Positions 34,846 through 42,353 of a stretch of 42,353 nucleotides of DNA are shown here, piece by piece. The stretch's first letter is position 1. Each line of letters opens with the position of its first letter. The DNA lies in the NCBI GenBank assembly GCA_024281315.1, contig JAJSAE010000036.1:1-42353 (forward strand). Direction: 5' to 3'. The translations under genes and the position numbers were made by a program. The stretch is from an archaeon (GTDB lineage Archaea > Thermoplasmatota > Thermoplasmata > JAJSAE01). The notes beneath the pieces were generated by a model. That model saw nothing but the letters and a program-made list of their open reading frames with translations, had not been told where the DNA came from and did not search any database.

Positions 34846-36269
34846 TGAACTGTGCAGTATATTCGCTTGCGCTTATCGCAGTACTGGCTGTGGTTATAAC
34901 AATGTTCAACAGGGTAAAGAACGAGATGGGAAAGGCGGAGTTCGGCCTGATAATAGGCGGCATTCTTGCCGCTCTCGGCCTTGCGATATTCTCTTTCAAT
35001 CAGCCGGCAGGACTGTTTTCGGCCTCATATCATGGGATTTTCATACAAATGTATGTCACCCCTTTGGCCATATTCTTCGAGATACTCGTTCTCACTGCAG
35101 TCCTGATGCTTATTCTGGCCTCATGGGATTACACCAGAAAGACAAGGTACTACGGCCTCTTCTTGCTCAGCACAATGGGCGTTCTCCTGCTCCCATTTTC
35201 AAGGGACATTCTGACGCTCTATTTCGCATGGGAACTCATGACTGTGCCGACCTATGCTCTGGTTCTATTCAGCCCGTCGAAGAAGTCGGTTGAAGGGGGC
35301 GTGAAATACCTCATATTCGGCATCCTGTCCTCTGCTCTCATGATATTCGGCATGATGCTTCTCATAGTTACTAGCGGCCATACGGACCTTGCGGGTATCG
35401 GTCAGTATCTGGGCCTTCCAACTAACAGAACCGACCTCACATTCCTTACGGGCGTCCTTTTGGTGGTGGCCATGGGAATTAAAATTGGTCTTGTACCGTT
35501 CCACATGTGGATACCGGATTCCTATCAGGGAGCCCCCAGGCTGGTTGCCGGCTATCTCAGTGCAGTTACCAAGAAGGCCGGAATAATCGCCCTGATCATG
35601 GTGGTGTTCGTAGCAGCGGTCTTTTCGCAGAGTCAGTACGCCTCGGTCTTCCTATTCCTCTCCGTAATAACCATGTTCTGGGGGAATGTGGCGGCGCTTA
35701 AGCAGAAGAATGTGGTCCGCATGCTTGCCTACTCGAGCATCGCACAGATGGGTTACATACTGATAGGGTTCTCGGTGAACATACAGTTCGGCCTTGAGGC
35801 GGCCCTCTACCATGCGCTCACTCATGCGGTTATGGACGCCCTCGCCTTCATTGCAGTCTTTGCCATATTCCACAGTACCGGAGCATACATGCTGGATGAC
35901 TATAGAGGGCTTGCCAGAAGAGTTCCGAAGACGGCGCTTGCACTATCCCTGGGCCTTTTCGCCCTTGCGGGAATGCCCCCGCTCGCAGGATTCACCAGCA
36001 AACTGTTCCTGTTCAAGGCGGGCCTTGACGGCGGCCTGTGGTGGCTCTCGCTCCTCGGGCTCGGCTTCTCCGTATTCTCTCTCGCATACTACCTGAAGCC
36101 CGTGATGGCCATGTACGGACACGAGGAGGGTGAAGTTACAGACGATGATGTGTATGTGCCTCCCGCAACGGGAATTGCTATGGGAATCGGCGTCATACTT
36201 CTGTTTCTGCTCGGCCTATACCCCAATTTCTTCATGGAACTGATAGCGAGAGCCGTTGCTCTCTTGTGA
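34845..36269 (+). CDS. nuoN: Complex-I-like antiporter subunit N
   Basis: 474-residue proton-pumping subunit, last in the operon. Typical stretches are LYFAWELMTVPTYALVLF, KIGLVPFHMWIPDSYQGAPRLVAGYLSAVTKKAG (NuoN has YxGAP where M and L have AxAP or AxGP) and YSSIAQMGYILIGF. It ends with TGA, followed by a T-rich stretch. No nuoE, F, G or fpoF/O gene follows, so the electron-input part must be elsewhere or absent. Confidence 0.93.
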   Translation: MNCAVYSLALIAVLAVVITMFNRVKNEMGKAEFGLIIGGILAALGLAIFSFNQPAGLFSASYHGIFIQMYVTPLAIFFEILVLTAVLMLILASWDYTRKTRYYGLFLLSTMGVLLLPFSRDILTLYFAWELMTVPTYALVLFSPSKKSVEGGVKYLIFGILSSALMIFGMMLLIVTSGHTDLAGIGQYLGLPTNRTDLTFLTGVLLVVAMGIKIGLVPFHMWIPDSYQGAPRLVAGYLSAVTKKAGIIALIMVVFVAAVFSQSQYASVFLFLSVITMFWGNVAALKQKNVVRMLAYSSIAQMGYILIGFSVNIQFGLEAALYHALTHAVMDALAFIAVFAIFHSTGAYMLDDYRGLARRVPKTALALSLGLFALAGMPPLAGFTSKLFLFKAGLDGGLWWLSLLGLGFSVFSLAYYLKPVMAMYGHEEGEVTDDDVYVPPATGIAMGIGVILLFLLGLYPNFFMELIARAVALL

Positions 36270-36660
36270 ATTAAAAACCTTTCACTCCTTTCTTTTATGG
36301 CAGAAGACGGAGCTTTTTTCTAATATGCTATTGTCTTCCCACCCCGACTGAAGAACAGTGTGCGCCTCAAACTTTTTTATCCTCGACCATATTCCGTTCC
36401 CTTAGCAGTTTTACAACTTGAAGTTATCTCTGCCATATTACGGGATTTTTCTGCAAAACCGCGCATGTTTAAAGAGAGCAATCTCTATTAATAACACCCT
36501 ATCGGAAAGGCCCCAAATCGTGTTACGCCATATCATGCGGAGAGAAAAACCGATGCCGCTTTTTCACCGTTGTTGACAAACCACGCATCAAAAGTGCCGT
36601 GCCAACATGTGACTTCGGAAAAGTATTTATGCCTGAAAAACCATCACCATATTGATAATC
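36270..36660. other. 391-bp gap between the nuo and ech operons
   Basis: No gene is seen. The first 30 bp are T-rich (CCTTTCACTCCTTTCTTTT) and may end nuo transcription. A TATA-like GTTTAAAGAG lies at 36468-36477, followed by GAGA-GCAA-TCTC, a tiny hairpin. The ech promoter is probably AAGTATTTATGCC at about 36620-36632, some 35 nt before the echA ATG. The middle part shows nothing I can name. Confidence 0.45.
36620..36632 (+). promoter_or_regulatory. TATA box of the ech operon
   Basis: AAGTATTTATGCC is centred about 35 nt before the ATG at 36661, leaving a short leader without a Shine-Dalgarno sequence. Confidence 0.5.
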
Positions 36661-38544
36661 ATGTCGGCCGAAATACCTGTCCTGCTTGCAGTCGCCTTTC
36701 CCGTACTTATGGGGATTTTGTGTTACGCACTGCGTAACCGGCGCAGCATTGCCGCACTATCGTTCATATCGTCTGCGGTGCTGATAGCCACATCCCTCGT
36801 TCTATTCTGGATGGTACGGGACAATGGAGGCGGAATACGCCTGGATATGAATGAATTTGCCGGAATACCGGTGAGCGAACTGATTATGGTGCTGGACTCG
36901 TTTTTGATGTTCTATTTCCTTTATATAGGAATAAAACTCAAAAATCTTCCTACCATTATCTTTGCGGTTCTTCAAATGATCCCGCTCTTCTGGTTCGAGA
37001 GCCAGCATCAGGGGGCAGTAACACCCTCATTCTATATCGACTCTCTGGCGGTAATAATGGTGCTCATAGTCTCCATTATAGGCTCGTTAATAGTTATCTA
37101 CGCTATCAAGTACATGGAGCATGACAAAAAACAGGCGAGATTCTTCTTCTTCATGCTGCTCTTCCTCGGAGCCATGAACGGCGCTGTTCTTTCAAATAAC
37201 CTGCTCTGGCTCTTCTTCTTCTGGGAAGTAACCACTCTGTGCTGTTACGCCCTCATAAGACACGAGGAAACAGAAGAAGCGATAAAATCGGCAACACGGG
37301 CCCTTGTGGTAACCCTTGGCGGCGGCGTTGCCTTCGCATTGGCGATTCCACTGATATTCGAGTACTTTGGCTCAGTATCCTTCATTGACATTCTTGCGAT
37401 AAGCCCTGCGCTCGGTCTTGCATTTATACCAGTGGCACTCATTGCTCTGGCGGCCTTCACAAAGTCGGCTCAGATACCGTTCCAGAGCTGGCTTCTCGGT
37501 GCGATGGTTGCTCCGACACCGGTTTCGGCTCTTCTTCACTCTGCGACCATGGTAAATCTCGGAGTGTATGTTCTCATCCGCAGCGCACCCGCTATCGGAC
37601 TGGCCCCTTGGCTCTCATTCGTGATAGCGGTTGTAGGCGGCTTCACCTTCTTTGTAACGGCTCTGATGGCGGTTTCTCAGGTAACGATCAAGAGAGTGCT
37701 GGCATATTCGACAATCGGTAATCTCGGCCTGATAGTCATGTGTGTCGGAATAAACACCCCGCTATCGCTCTCTGCGGCCATCCTTCTCCTCTTCTTCCAT
37801 GCCATGTCCAAGGCCCTGCTCTTCCTTAGTGCGGGGGTGGTGGACCATGAGGGACACACGAAGAAGATAACGGGAATGGAGGGAATGATACGCTCCATAC
37901 CGGTCCTTGCGGTCACAGTGGTCGCGGCGGTAATGACCATGATGATGCTCCCCTTCGGAATGTTTATCGGGAAGTGGGTTGCACTGGAGGTAAGCACCAC
38001 AAGGCCCGAGCTTCTCCTGCTGACTGGTTTTGTCATATTCGGCAGCGTTCTGACCAGCCTCTATTATACAAAGTGGCTCGGTCTTGTGCTATCGGCTCCG
38101 GAAGAGCCGGAGCACCCCCCGAAACCGCACCCCCTGTCGAAACTCTACACTATACCCATGTTTACACTGCTCGCTGGTGCGATATTCTTCAGCGTCTTTA
38201 TGGGGCCGGTCATAAGCGAACTGATAGGGCCTGCAGTTGCTCCCTATTATGGACTTACGCCCATGACATCCGATAACATAACCTTCTTCACGCCGATGGG
38301 CTGGGTTCCGTCACTTCTGATATTTGTCCTTATCGTGGTGGCCATATTCCTTCCGCTGAAGATGTTCAAATCCATTCCGAAAGAGGCCGTGAAACCGGTT
38401 TATCGCTGCGGTGAGGACTTCGAACAGTTGCGCCTAAAGGGTTTCTTCTACGAAAGAGAGGTTCCCGACGACAGGATAACCAGATACGCAAATCCCATTG
38501 CCGTAATTCTCCTAGTCATCATGCTGGGGGTGATTTTCATATGA
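36661..38544 (+). CDS. echA: Ech hydrogenase membrane subunit A (NuoL-like)
   Basis: 627 residues from the ATG (MSAEIPVLL); the track's TTG three codons earlier is unlikely. Ion-translocating antiporter-type subunit. It contains FFFWEVTTLCCYALI, KSAQIPFQSWLLGAMVAPTPVSALLHSATMVNLGVY and YSTIGNLGLIVM. The C-terminal tail YRCGEDFEQLRLKGF and the last helix match EchA/HyfB-type proteins rather than NuoL. It is the first gene of a six-gene operon (echABCDEF order), with the stop overlapping echB. Confidence 0.9.
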   Translation: MSAEIPVLLAVAFPVLMGILCYALRNRRSIAALSFISSAVLIATSLVLFWMVRDNGGGIRLDMNEFAGIPVSELIMVLDSFLMFYFLYIGIKLKNLPTIIFAVLQMIPLFWFESQHQGAVTPSFYIDSLAVIMVLIVSIIGSLIVIYAIKYMEHDKKQARFFFFMLLFLGAMNGAVLSNNLLWLFFFWEVTTLCCYALIRHEETEEAIKSATRALVVTLGGGVAFALAIPLIFEYFGSVSFIDILAISPALGLAFIPVALIALAAFTKSAQIPFQSWLLGAMVAPTPVSALLHSATMVNLGVYVLIRSAPAIGLAPWLSFVIAVVGGFTFFVTALMAVSQVTIKRVLAYSTIGNLGLIVMCVGINTPLSLSAAILLLFFHAMSKALLFLSAGVVDHEGHTKKITGMEGMIRSIPVLAVTVVAAVMTMMMLPFGMFIGKWVALEVSTTRPELLLLTGFVIFGSVLTSLYYTKWLGLVLSAPEEPEHPPKPHPLSKLYTIPMFTLLAGAIFFSVFMGPVISELIGPAVAPYYGLTPMTSDNITFFTPMGWVPSLLIFVLIVVAIFLPLKMFKSIPKEAVKPVYRCGEDFEQLRLKGFFYEREVPDDRITRYANPIAVILLVIMLGVIFI

Positions 38545-39443
38545 ATACTATTGATATAGCCATAAGGATCCTGCTCTTCGTACTGGCACCGGCATTCGGC
38601 TGTCTGTTCTTCGGGATAGACAGAAAACTAACTGCGAGGATGCAGAACAGAGTGGGACCTCCGCTTCTTCAGCCCTGGTACGATTTCAAGAAGTTAATGG
38701 GCAAGACCGAGGAGATAGTGAATCACATACATCTGGTATTCGCCTTTGCCTATGTGGCTTTCATAATGCTGGCACTTGGAATATTCCTGATGGACGGAGA
38801 CCTTATCGTAATATGCTTCTCTCTTGGAGCTTCTCAGGTATTCCTTGCCCTCGGGGCATTCAGTGTGCGCTCCCCTTACAGCCATGTCGGGGCTCACAGG
38901 CACCTTCTTCAGATGGTTGCCGTGGAGCCCCTGCTGATTCTGGCCGCCGTAACGATAAAGTTGCAGACGGGCAGTTTCGTGCTGAGCGATATCTATGCCC
39001 GGAGCACATACCCGTTCTTCGGAATCAACACGATCCTTCTGCTCTCGCTGCCTGTCGCCTTCTTTATAGTAATTCTGGCGACCATAGTCGACACTCAAAA
39101 ATCTCCCTTCGACATCTCGACGGCCCACAGCGAGATAGTTTCCGGGACCTTCGTCGAGTACTCCGGCCCCTATCTGGCAATAACGAAACTGGGGCACTGG
39201 TTCGAACTCTCCCTGCTCTTTGCGTTCGTGAGCATATTCTTCAGCTCTGATGTCCTTTGGATATCAATAGCCGGGAAACTCACACTGGACTTTGCGGTCT
39301 TCCTGCTCATCCTAGTGATAGACAACTCCACCGCGCGTCTGACCATAGATCGACTGGTGAAGTTCAGTGTCAGAATAGGTCTCCCTCTGATAATCATAAA
39401 CATAGTTTTAATTGTGATAAGCAGCATGGGGGTGATTGCATGA
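38541..39443 (+). CDS. echB: Ech hydrogenase membrane subunit B (NuoH-like)
   Basis: 300 residues, about eight helices, anchoring the hydrogenase arm to the membrane. Family stretches are RMQNRVGPPLLQPWYDFKKLMGK (about 34-56) and QKSPFDISTAHSEIVSGTFVEYSGP (about 188-212), corresponding to the NuoH acidic loop. The ATG overlaps the echA stop, and its own TGA overlaps echC. Confidence 0.93.
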   Translation: MNTIDIAIRILLFVLAPAFGCLFFGIDRKLTARMQNRVGPPLLQPWYDFKKLMGKTEEIVNHIHLVFAFAYVAFIMLALGIFLMDGDLIVICFSLGASQVFLALGAFSVRSPYSHVGAHRHLLQMVAVEPLLILAAVTIKLQTGSFVLSDIYARSTYPFFGINTILLLSLPVAFFIVILATIVDTQKSPFDISTAHSEIVSGTFVEYSGPYLAITKLGHWFELSLLFAFVSIFFSSDVLWISIAGKLTLDFAVFLLILVIDNSTARLTIDRLVKFSVRIGLPLIIINIVLIVISSMGVIA

Positions 39444-39892
39444 ACGGTACGGAGAAATCGAGGCTCAAGTCTCCGTGGATAACCCACATCAATACTGGAG
39501 GCTGCAACGGATGCGATATAGAGATACTTGCCTGCCTTACACCGAAATACGACATAGAGCGCTTCGGCATCCTCAATAAGGGGAATCCGAAGCATACCGA
39601 TGTCCTGCTGGTGACCGGACCGGTAACGAAGAAATACATACATGTCCTGAAGAATCTTTACGACCAGACCCCGGGTCCCAAAGTTGTTATAGCTGTCGGA
39701 ACATGCGCCTGCTCCGGTGGTGTCTTTAAAGACCTCTATAATGTTGAAGGCGGCGTGGATCAGGTTATACCGGTGGATGTCTATATCCCTGGCTGTGCCG
39801 TCAAGCCGGAAGCCATCATAGACGGAGTGGTTCTGGCCCTTGAAAAGCTCAAGAAACTTCAGGAAGGAACCTGGAAGGAGGTGGGAGAATGA
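39440..39892 (+). CDS. echC: Ech hydrogenase small subunit
   Basis: 150 residues from ATG 39440, preceded by GGGGGTGAT. The track's longer start lies in echB. The proximal [4Fe-4S] cluster ligands are visible: CNGC (22, 25), GTCACSGG (89, 91) and PGCAVKPE (119). The CxxC spacing at the front is the hydrogenase form, unlike the Cys-Cys of NuoB in the neighbouring operon. It passes electrons from EchF to the nickel-iron site in EchE. Confidence 0.94.
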   Translation: MNGTEKSRLKSPWITHINTGGCNGCDIEILACLTPKYDIERFGILNKGNPKHTDVLLVTGPVTKKYIHVLKNLYDQTPGPKVVIAVGTCACSGGVFKDLYNVEGGVDQVIPVDVYIPGCAVKPEAIIDGVVLALEKLKKLQEGTWKEVGE

Positions 39893-40227
39893 ATGTGATA
39901 CCGATAACATGGGAAAATTTCGATGCGGAAATGGATAAGAAAGCAGAGGAGAAGGCAAGGCTCATCTGCATCTCTGGGCTGGATACGGGGGAAAGGACAA
40001 TGGAGGTGAACTACCACTTCGTGATAAACAACGGAGATGTCGTAACCCTCAGACTCACCAGAGGTATAAAGGAGGAATTCAAGAGTGTAGTCGATAAATT
40101 CCCCGCTGCCGTGCTGGTAGAGAAGGAACTGGTGGAGATGTACGGCATAGAGATGAAAGGCGTGGAGGGCCATCTTCTTCTGGCAGCGGATGCGGATATA
40201 TATACACCACAGAGGCGGTCACCATGA
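39889..40227 (+). CDS. echD: Ech hydrogenase subunit D (NuoC-like)
   Basis: 112 residues related to the 30-kDa NuoC domain, seen in VEVNYHFVINNGDVVTLRL and the C-terminal VEKELVEMYGIEMKGVEGH, which parallels the HELFGI element of NuoC. It has no cofactor motif and is structural. ATGA overlaps with both neighbours. Confidence 0.85.
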   Translation: MNVIPITWENFDAEMDKKAEEKARLICISGLDTGERTMEVNYHFVINNGDVVTLRLTRGIKEEFKSVVDKFPAAVLVEKELVEMYGIEMKGVEGHLLLAADADIYTPQRRSP

Positions 40228-41300
40228 AAGTAGTTAATATTATTCCGTTCGGCCCGCAGCACCCGGTGCTTCCGGAGCCCATTCATCTGGACATGCAGAC
40301 CGAGGGCGAGATTGTCACGGATGTCAAGGTTGTTGTAGGATATGTCCACAGGGGCATTGAGAAGGGGCTGGAGAATGATTACGAGAAGAATATGTTTCTG
40401 GCGGAGAAGATATGCGGCATATGTTCCGGTGTTCACACATCCACTTATTCGATGGTAATAGAAAGTATCATGGGTGTAGAAGTTCCGCAGAGGGCGGAAC
40501 TTATCCGGGCCATCATTCTGGAGCTGGAGCGCCTGCACAGCCACCTGCTAATAATCGGCCTTGTTGGAGATGCTATCGGGTACGAGAACTTCTTCATGCA
40601 GACATGGAGGGACAGAGAGATTGTGATGAATCTCCTAGGCACTCTTACCGGAAACCGCGTTCATTACGGAATAAACAAGGTGGGCGGTGTGAGAAGAGAC
40701 CTGACAGATGAAAGAATCGCGCTCATAAAAAAAGCCATGGCGGAACTGCGGCCCAAAATAGACGATATAGCCGATATAGTGTATCACGATTACACTCTCA
40801 AAAAGAGGGGACGCGGCGTTGGCGTGCTGAAAAAGAGCGATGCCATCGCTCTTGGTATAGTTGGCCCCAACGCAAGAGCTAGCGGAGTGAACTACGACAT
40901 TCGCTCCACGGGGTACGGTGCATACAAGGACCTGCACTTCAAGCCTATACTGGGCGAAGCGGGAGACTGCCATGAAAGAACATCGGTCCGTGTTAAGGAA
41001 CTCTACCAATCAATGGATTTGATAGAAGAAGCCCTTTCCCTGCTGAAGCCGGGTGAGATAGCCGCAAGGCCAAAAGGATTCCCGAAAGGCGAGGCGGTGG
41101 CCCGTCACGAAGCACCGAGAGGAGAACTCTTTTATTATGCTCGCGGTGTGGGGAAAAAGGAGATGTATCGCGTTAAAGTAAGAACGCCGACCTATGCGAA
41201 CATACCGGGGATTCCTCCGCTTGTGAAGGGAATGCAGATTGCGGATGTGCCGTACATAGTGGTCTCTCTTGACCCGTGTATATCCTGTACGGAGCGTTAG
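40224..41300 (+). CDS. echE: Ech-type [NiFe] hydrogenase large subunit
   Basis: 358 residues, catalytic subunit of a group 4 [NiFe] hydrogenase. All four nickel ligands are present: Cys64 and Cys67 (EKICGICSGVH) and Cys352 and Cys355 (DPCISCTER). The chain ends three residues after the last ligand, so there is no C-terminal peptide for a maturation protease to remove, as is known for some group 4 enzymes. It uses protons/H2 with ferredoxin as partner through EchC and EchF. The stop is TAG, with TAA eight codons on. Confidence 0.95.
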   Translation: MKVVNIIPFGPQHPVLPEPIHLDMQTEGEIVTDVKVVVGYVHRGIEKGLENDYEKNMFLAEKICGICSGVHTSTYSMVIESIMGVEVPQRAELIRAIILELERLHSHLLIIGLVGDAIGYENFFMQTWRDREIVMNLLGTLTGNRVHYGINKVGGVRRDLTDERIALIKKAMAELRPKIDDIADIVYHDYTLKKRGRGVGVLKKSDAIALGIVGPNARASGVNYDIRSTGYGAYKDLHFKPILGEAGDCHERTSVRVKELYQSMDLIEEALSLLKPGEIAARPKGFPKGEAVARHEAPRGELFYYARGVGKKEMYRVKVRTPTYANIPGIPPLVKGMQIADVPYIVVSLDPCISCTER

Positions 41301-41311
41301 GGGGTGAAAAA

Positions 41312-41821
41312 ATGGGAATGCTAAAAAATACCCTGAAGAACCTCTTCTCGAAACCCGCAACCATCCTGTATCCAGTAGAGCCAATCCCTCCTCTTCCCGA
41401 CTTCAGAGGTCAGTACACCATGGACCACTCCAAATGCATATACTGTCATCTGTGTGAAAAGAGGTGTCCGGTGGGGGCCATAAAGATAGACAAGGAGAAG
41501 AAGCAGAACGAGATTTACCTCTCTCTCTGCATCAACTGCGGTGTCTGTGTGGAGGTCTGCCCCAAGGACTGTATCACTCTGGAAGAGGTATATACCCCTC
41601 CGTCTTATACACGAGAGGTGCGTGTATTCCACACGGAGCCGACGGAGCACCAGTTAAAGGTTCAGGAACTGCCTCATTACGCCGAAGAAGGGAAATTGTG
41701 CATCACCAAGACGGAACTGGAAGCTATGAAAGGAGAGCTTACGGAACATCAATATCGCGTTGCCGTCCTGCCCTGTTACAGACGAGACAAGAATGACAGC
41801 AAGGAAAAGAAAGAGGCCTGA
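41312..41821 (+). CDS. echF: Ech hydrogenase ferredoxin-like subunit F
   Basis: 169 residues from ATG 41312 with GGGGGTGA before it; the track's start overlaps echE. Two [4Fe-4S] motifs are present: Cys42-45-48-52 (CIYCHLCEKRCP) and Cys73-76-79-83 (CINCGVCVEVCP). The first ~20 residues (LKNLFSKPATILYP) are the membrane-facing helix typical of NuoI-like proteins. About 80 further residues, with a repeated TE-HQ-xx-V pattern (PTEHQLKVQ, LTEHQYRVA), form an extra tail. Electrons to and from soluble ferredoxin pass here. Last gene of the ech operon. Confidence 0.93.
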   Translation: MGMLKNTLKNLFSKPATILYPVEPIPPLPDFRGQYTMDHSKCIYCHLCEKRCPVGAIKIDKEKKQNEIYLSLCINCGVCVEVCPKDCITLEEVYTPPSYTREVRVFHTEPTEHQLKVQELPHYAEEGKLCITKTELEAMKGELTEHQYRVAVLPCYRRDKNDSKEKKEA

Positions 41822-41865
41822 AGCATATATTATATAGAAGAAGCACATCACAGGCTGGTGACATA

Positions 41866-42353
41866 ATGCACAAGATAGTGGATATTGCACTGGAGGCCGA
41901 CATGCTCAGGGCCAACAGAGAGCTTGCCGATGAGAACCACGAACTGCTGAGAAAGCACGGCATCCGTTCTTTCGACTTTCTCGGATCTATCGGTTCCGGA
42001 AAGACCCTTCTTATCGAGAAGATAATAGAGAGGCTGAAGGCCGGCGGAAAGAGGCCAGCTGTTATTGCGGGGGACGTCTCAGGAAACGACGATTATATGC
42101 GTTTTCTGTCCCACGGAGTGCAGGCGGTCAATCTGAATACCGGAAAGGAATGCCATCTGGACGCACACCTTACGGACCATGCTCTTGAGAATCTAGACCT
42201 CGATAACACAGATGTTCTTTTCGTGGAGAATGTTGGTAATCTCGTATGCCCCGCAGATTTCCCCCTCGGAACTGATATGCGGATTGTCGTAATCTCTGTC
42301 ACGGAAGGGGATGATATGGTGCGGAAGCATCCGATAATGTTCGGCGGTGCGGA
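41866..42353 (+). CDS. hypB: Hydrogenase nickel-insertion GTPase HypB (cut by window end)
   Basis: 162 codons are visible from the ATG with GGTGA 5-6 nt upstream; no stop before the end of the window. HypB delivers nickel to [NiFe] hydrogenase precursors with GTP hydrolysis. Walker A reads GSIGSGKT (about 41-48), where the family more often has GAPGSGKT. VNLNTGKECHLDAHL is the metal-switch region with the conserved Cys and His, and VLFVENVGNLVCP is the G3 region. Placement directly after echF, with a TATA-like CATATATTATATA between, fits a role in maturing EchE. Confidence 0.95.
   Translation, partial: MHKIVDIALEADMLRANRELADENHELLRKHGIRSFDFLGSIGSGKTLLIEKIIERLKAGGKRPAVIAGDVSGNDDYMRFLSHGVQAVNLNTGKECHLDAHLTDHALENLDLDNTDVLFVENVGNLVCPADFPLGTDMRIVVISVTEGDDMVRKHPIMFGGA

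Noticed and set aside
1-42353. Avoidance of CTAG because of the MjaI-like R-M system
   Set aside because: CTAG occurs several times across the window, including in the tRNA intron, so no clear avoidance can be claimed by eye.
1-42353. CRISPR arrays, insertion sequences, rRNA genes or selenocysteine (in-frame TGA)
   Set aside because: I saw no regularly spaced repeats, transposase genes, rRNA-like stretches or TGA-interrupted conserved genes.

Overview
The window reads as an archaeal chromosome segment, most likely from an uncultured member of the Thermoplasmata or a related euryarchaeal lineage. The evidence is an unsplit archaeal RpoB in the order rpoH-rpoB-rpoA', an Orc1/Cdc6 initiator, an archaeal TyrRS, a DUF835 protein, TATA boxes 24-38 nt before starts (several giving leaderless transcripts), and an intron-containing tRNA-Lys. 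Base composition looks near 50% GC, apart from a clearly AT-rich restriction-modification insert at about 18.4-20.6 kb. The genus cannot be fixed from the sequence alone.

Layout. 1-6825 (minus): RNA polymerase operon rpoH-rpoB-rpoA'-(rpoA'', cut by the window edge). 6873-6978 (minus): tRNA-Lys(UUU) with a 32-nt intron in its D-loop. 7384-9537 (plus): larE-larB plus a small PH-like membrane protein, so two of the three genes for the nickel-pincer nucleotide. Facing them with no gap is nadE (NAD synthetase), followed by a GT4 glycosyltransferase. 11665-14530 (plus): orc1/cdc6, a DUF835 protein and a TPR protein. 14567-17971 (minus): purS-purL-purQ. Upstream of purS lie a short membrane ORF, a degenerate second copy of the purS promoter and start, and an AT-rich MjaI-like restriction-modification pair. 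20637-21605 (plus): a DHH phosphoesterase. Then come tyrS (minus), gdhA, a large membrane protein and a stand-alone H-NOX haem protein. 27029-36269 (plus): a ten-gene complex-I-like operon (nuoA, B, CD, H, I, J, K, M, L, N) with no electron-input module in view. 36661-41821 (plus): a complete six-gene Ech-type [NiFe] hydrogenase, followed by hypB (cut by the window end).

How it fits together. The right half is an energy module. Ech couples ferredoxin and H2 to ion translocation, and the Nuo/Fpo-like complex is a second ion pump that probably takes electrons from ferredoxin or F420H2. HypB supplies nickel for the hydrogenase. LarB and LarE make a second nickel cofactor from nicotinate adenine dinucleotide, the substrate that NadE turns into NAD.

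Most unusual features. (1) Two conserved genes, the DHH phosphoesterase and purQ, are each interrupted by a single in-frame TAG, with no other frame damage and with conserved catalytic sequence after the TAG. In the DHH gene no start codon lies between the TAG and the first metal-binding motif. The methyltransferase and endonuclease genes are also joined in frame across a TAG. Amber decoding (for example pyrrolysine) is a serious possibility, although TAG also appears to be a normal terminator elsewhere. (2) The D-loop intron of tRNA-Lys. (3) A methyltransferase with a C-terminal staphylococcal-nuclease-like domain. (4) A NuoD that keeps three of the four hydrogenase nickel-ligand cysteines. 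(5) An H-NOX in an apparently anaerobic archaeon, with a palindrome at its promoter.
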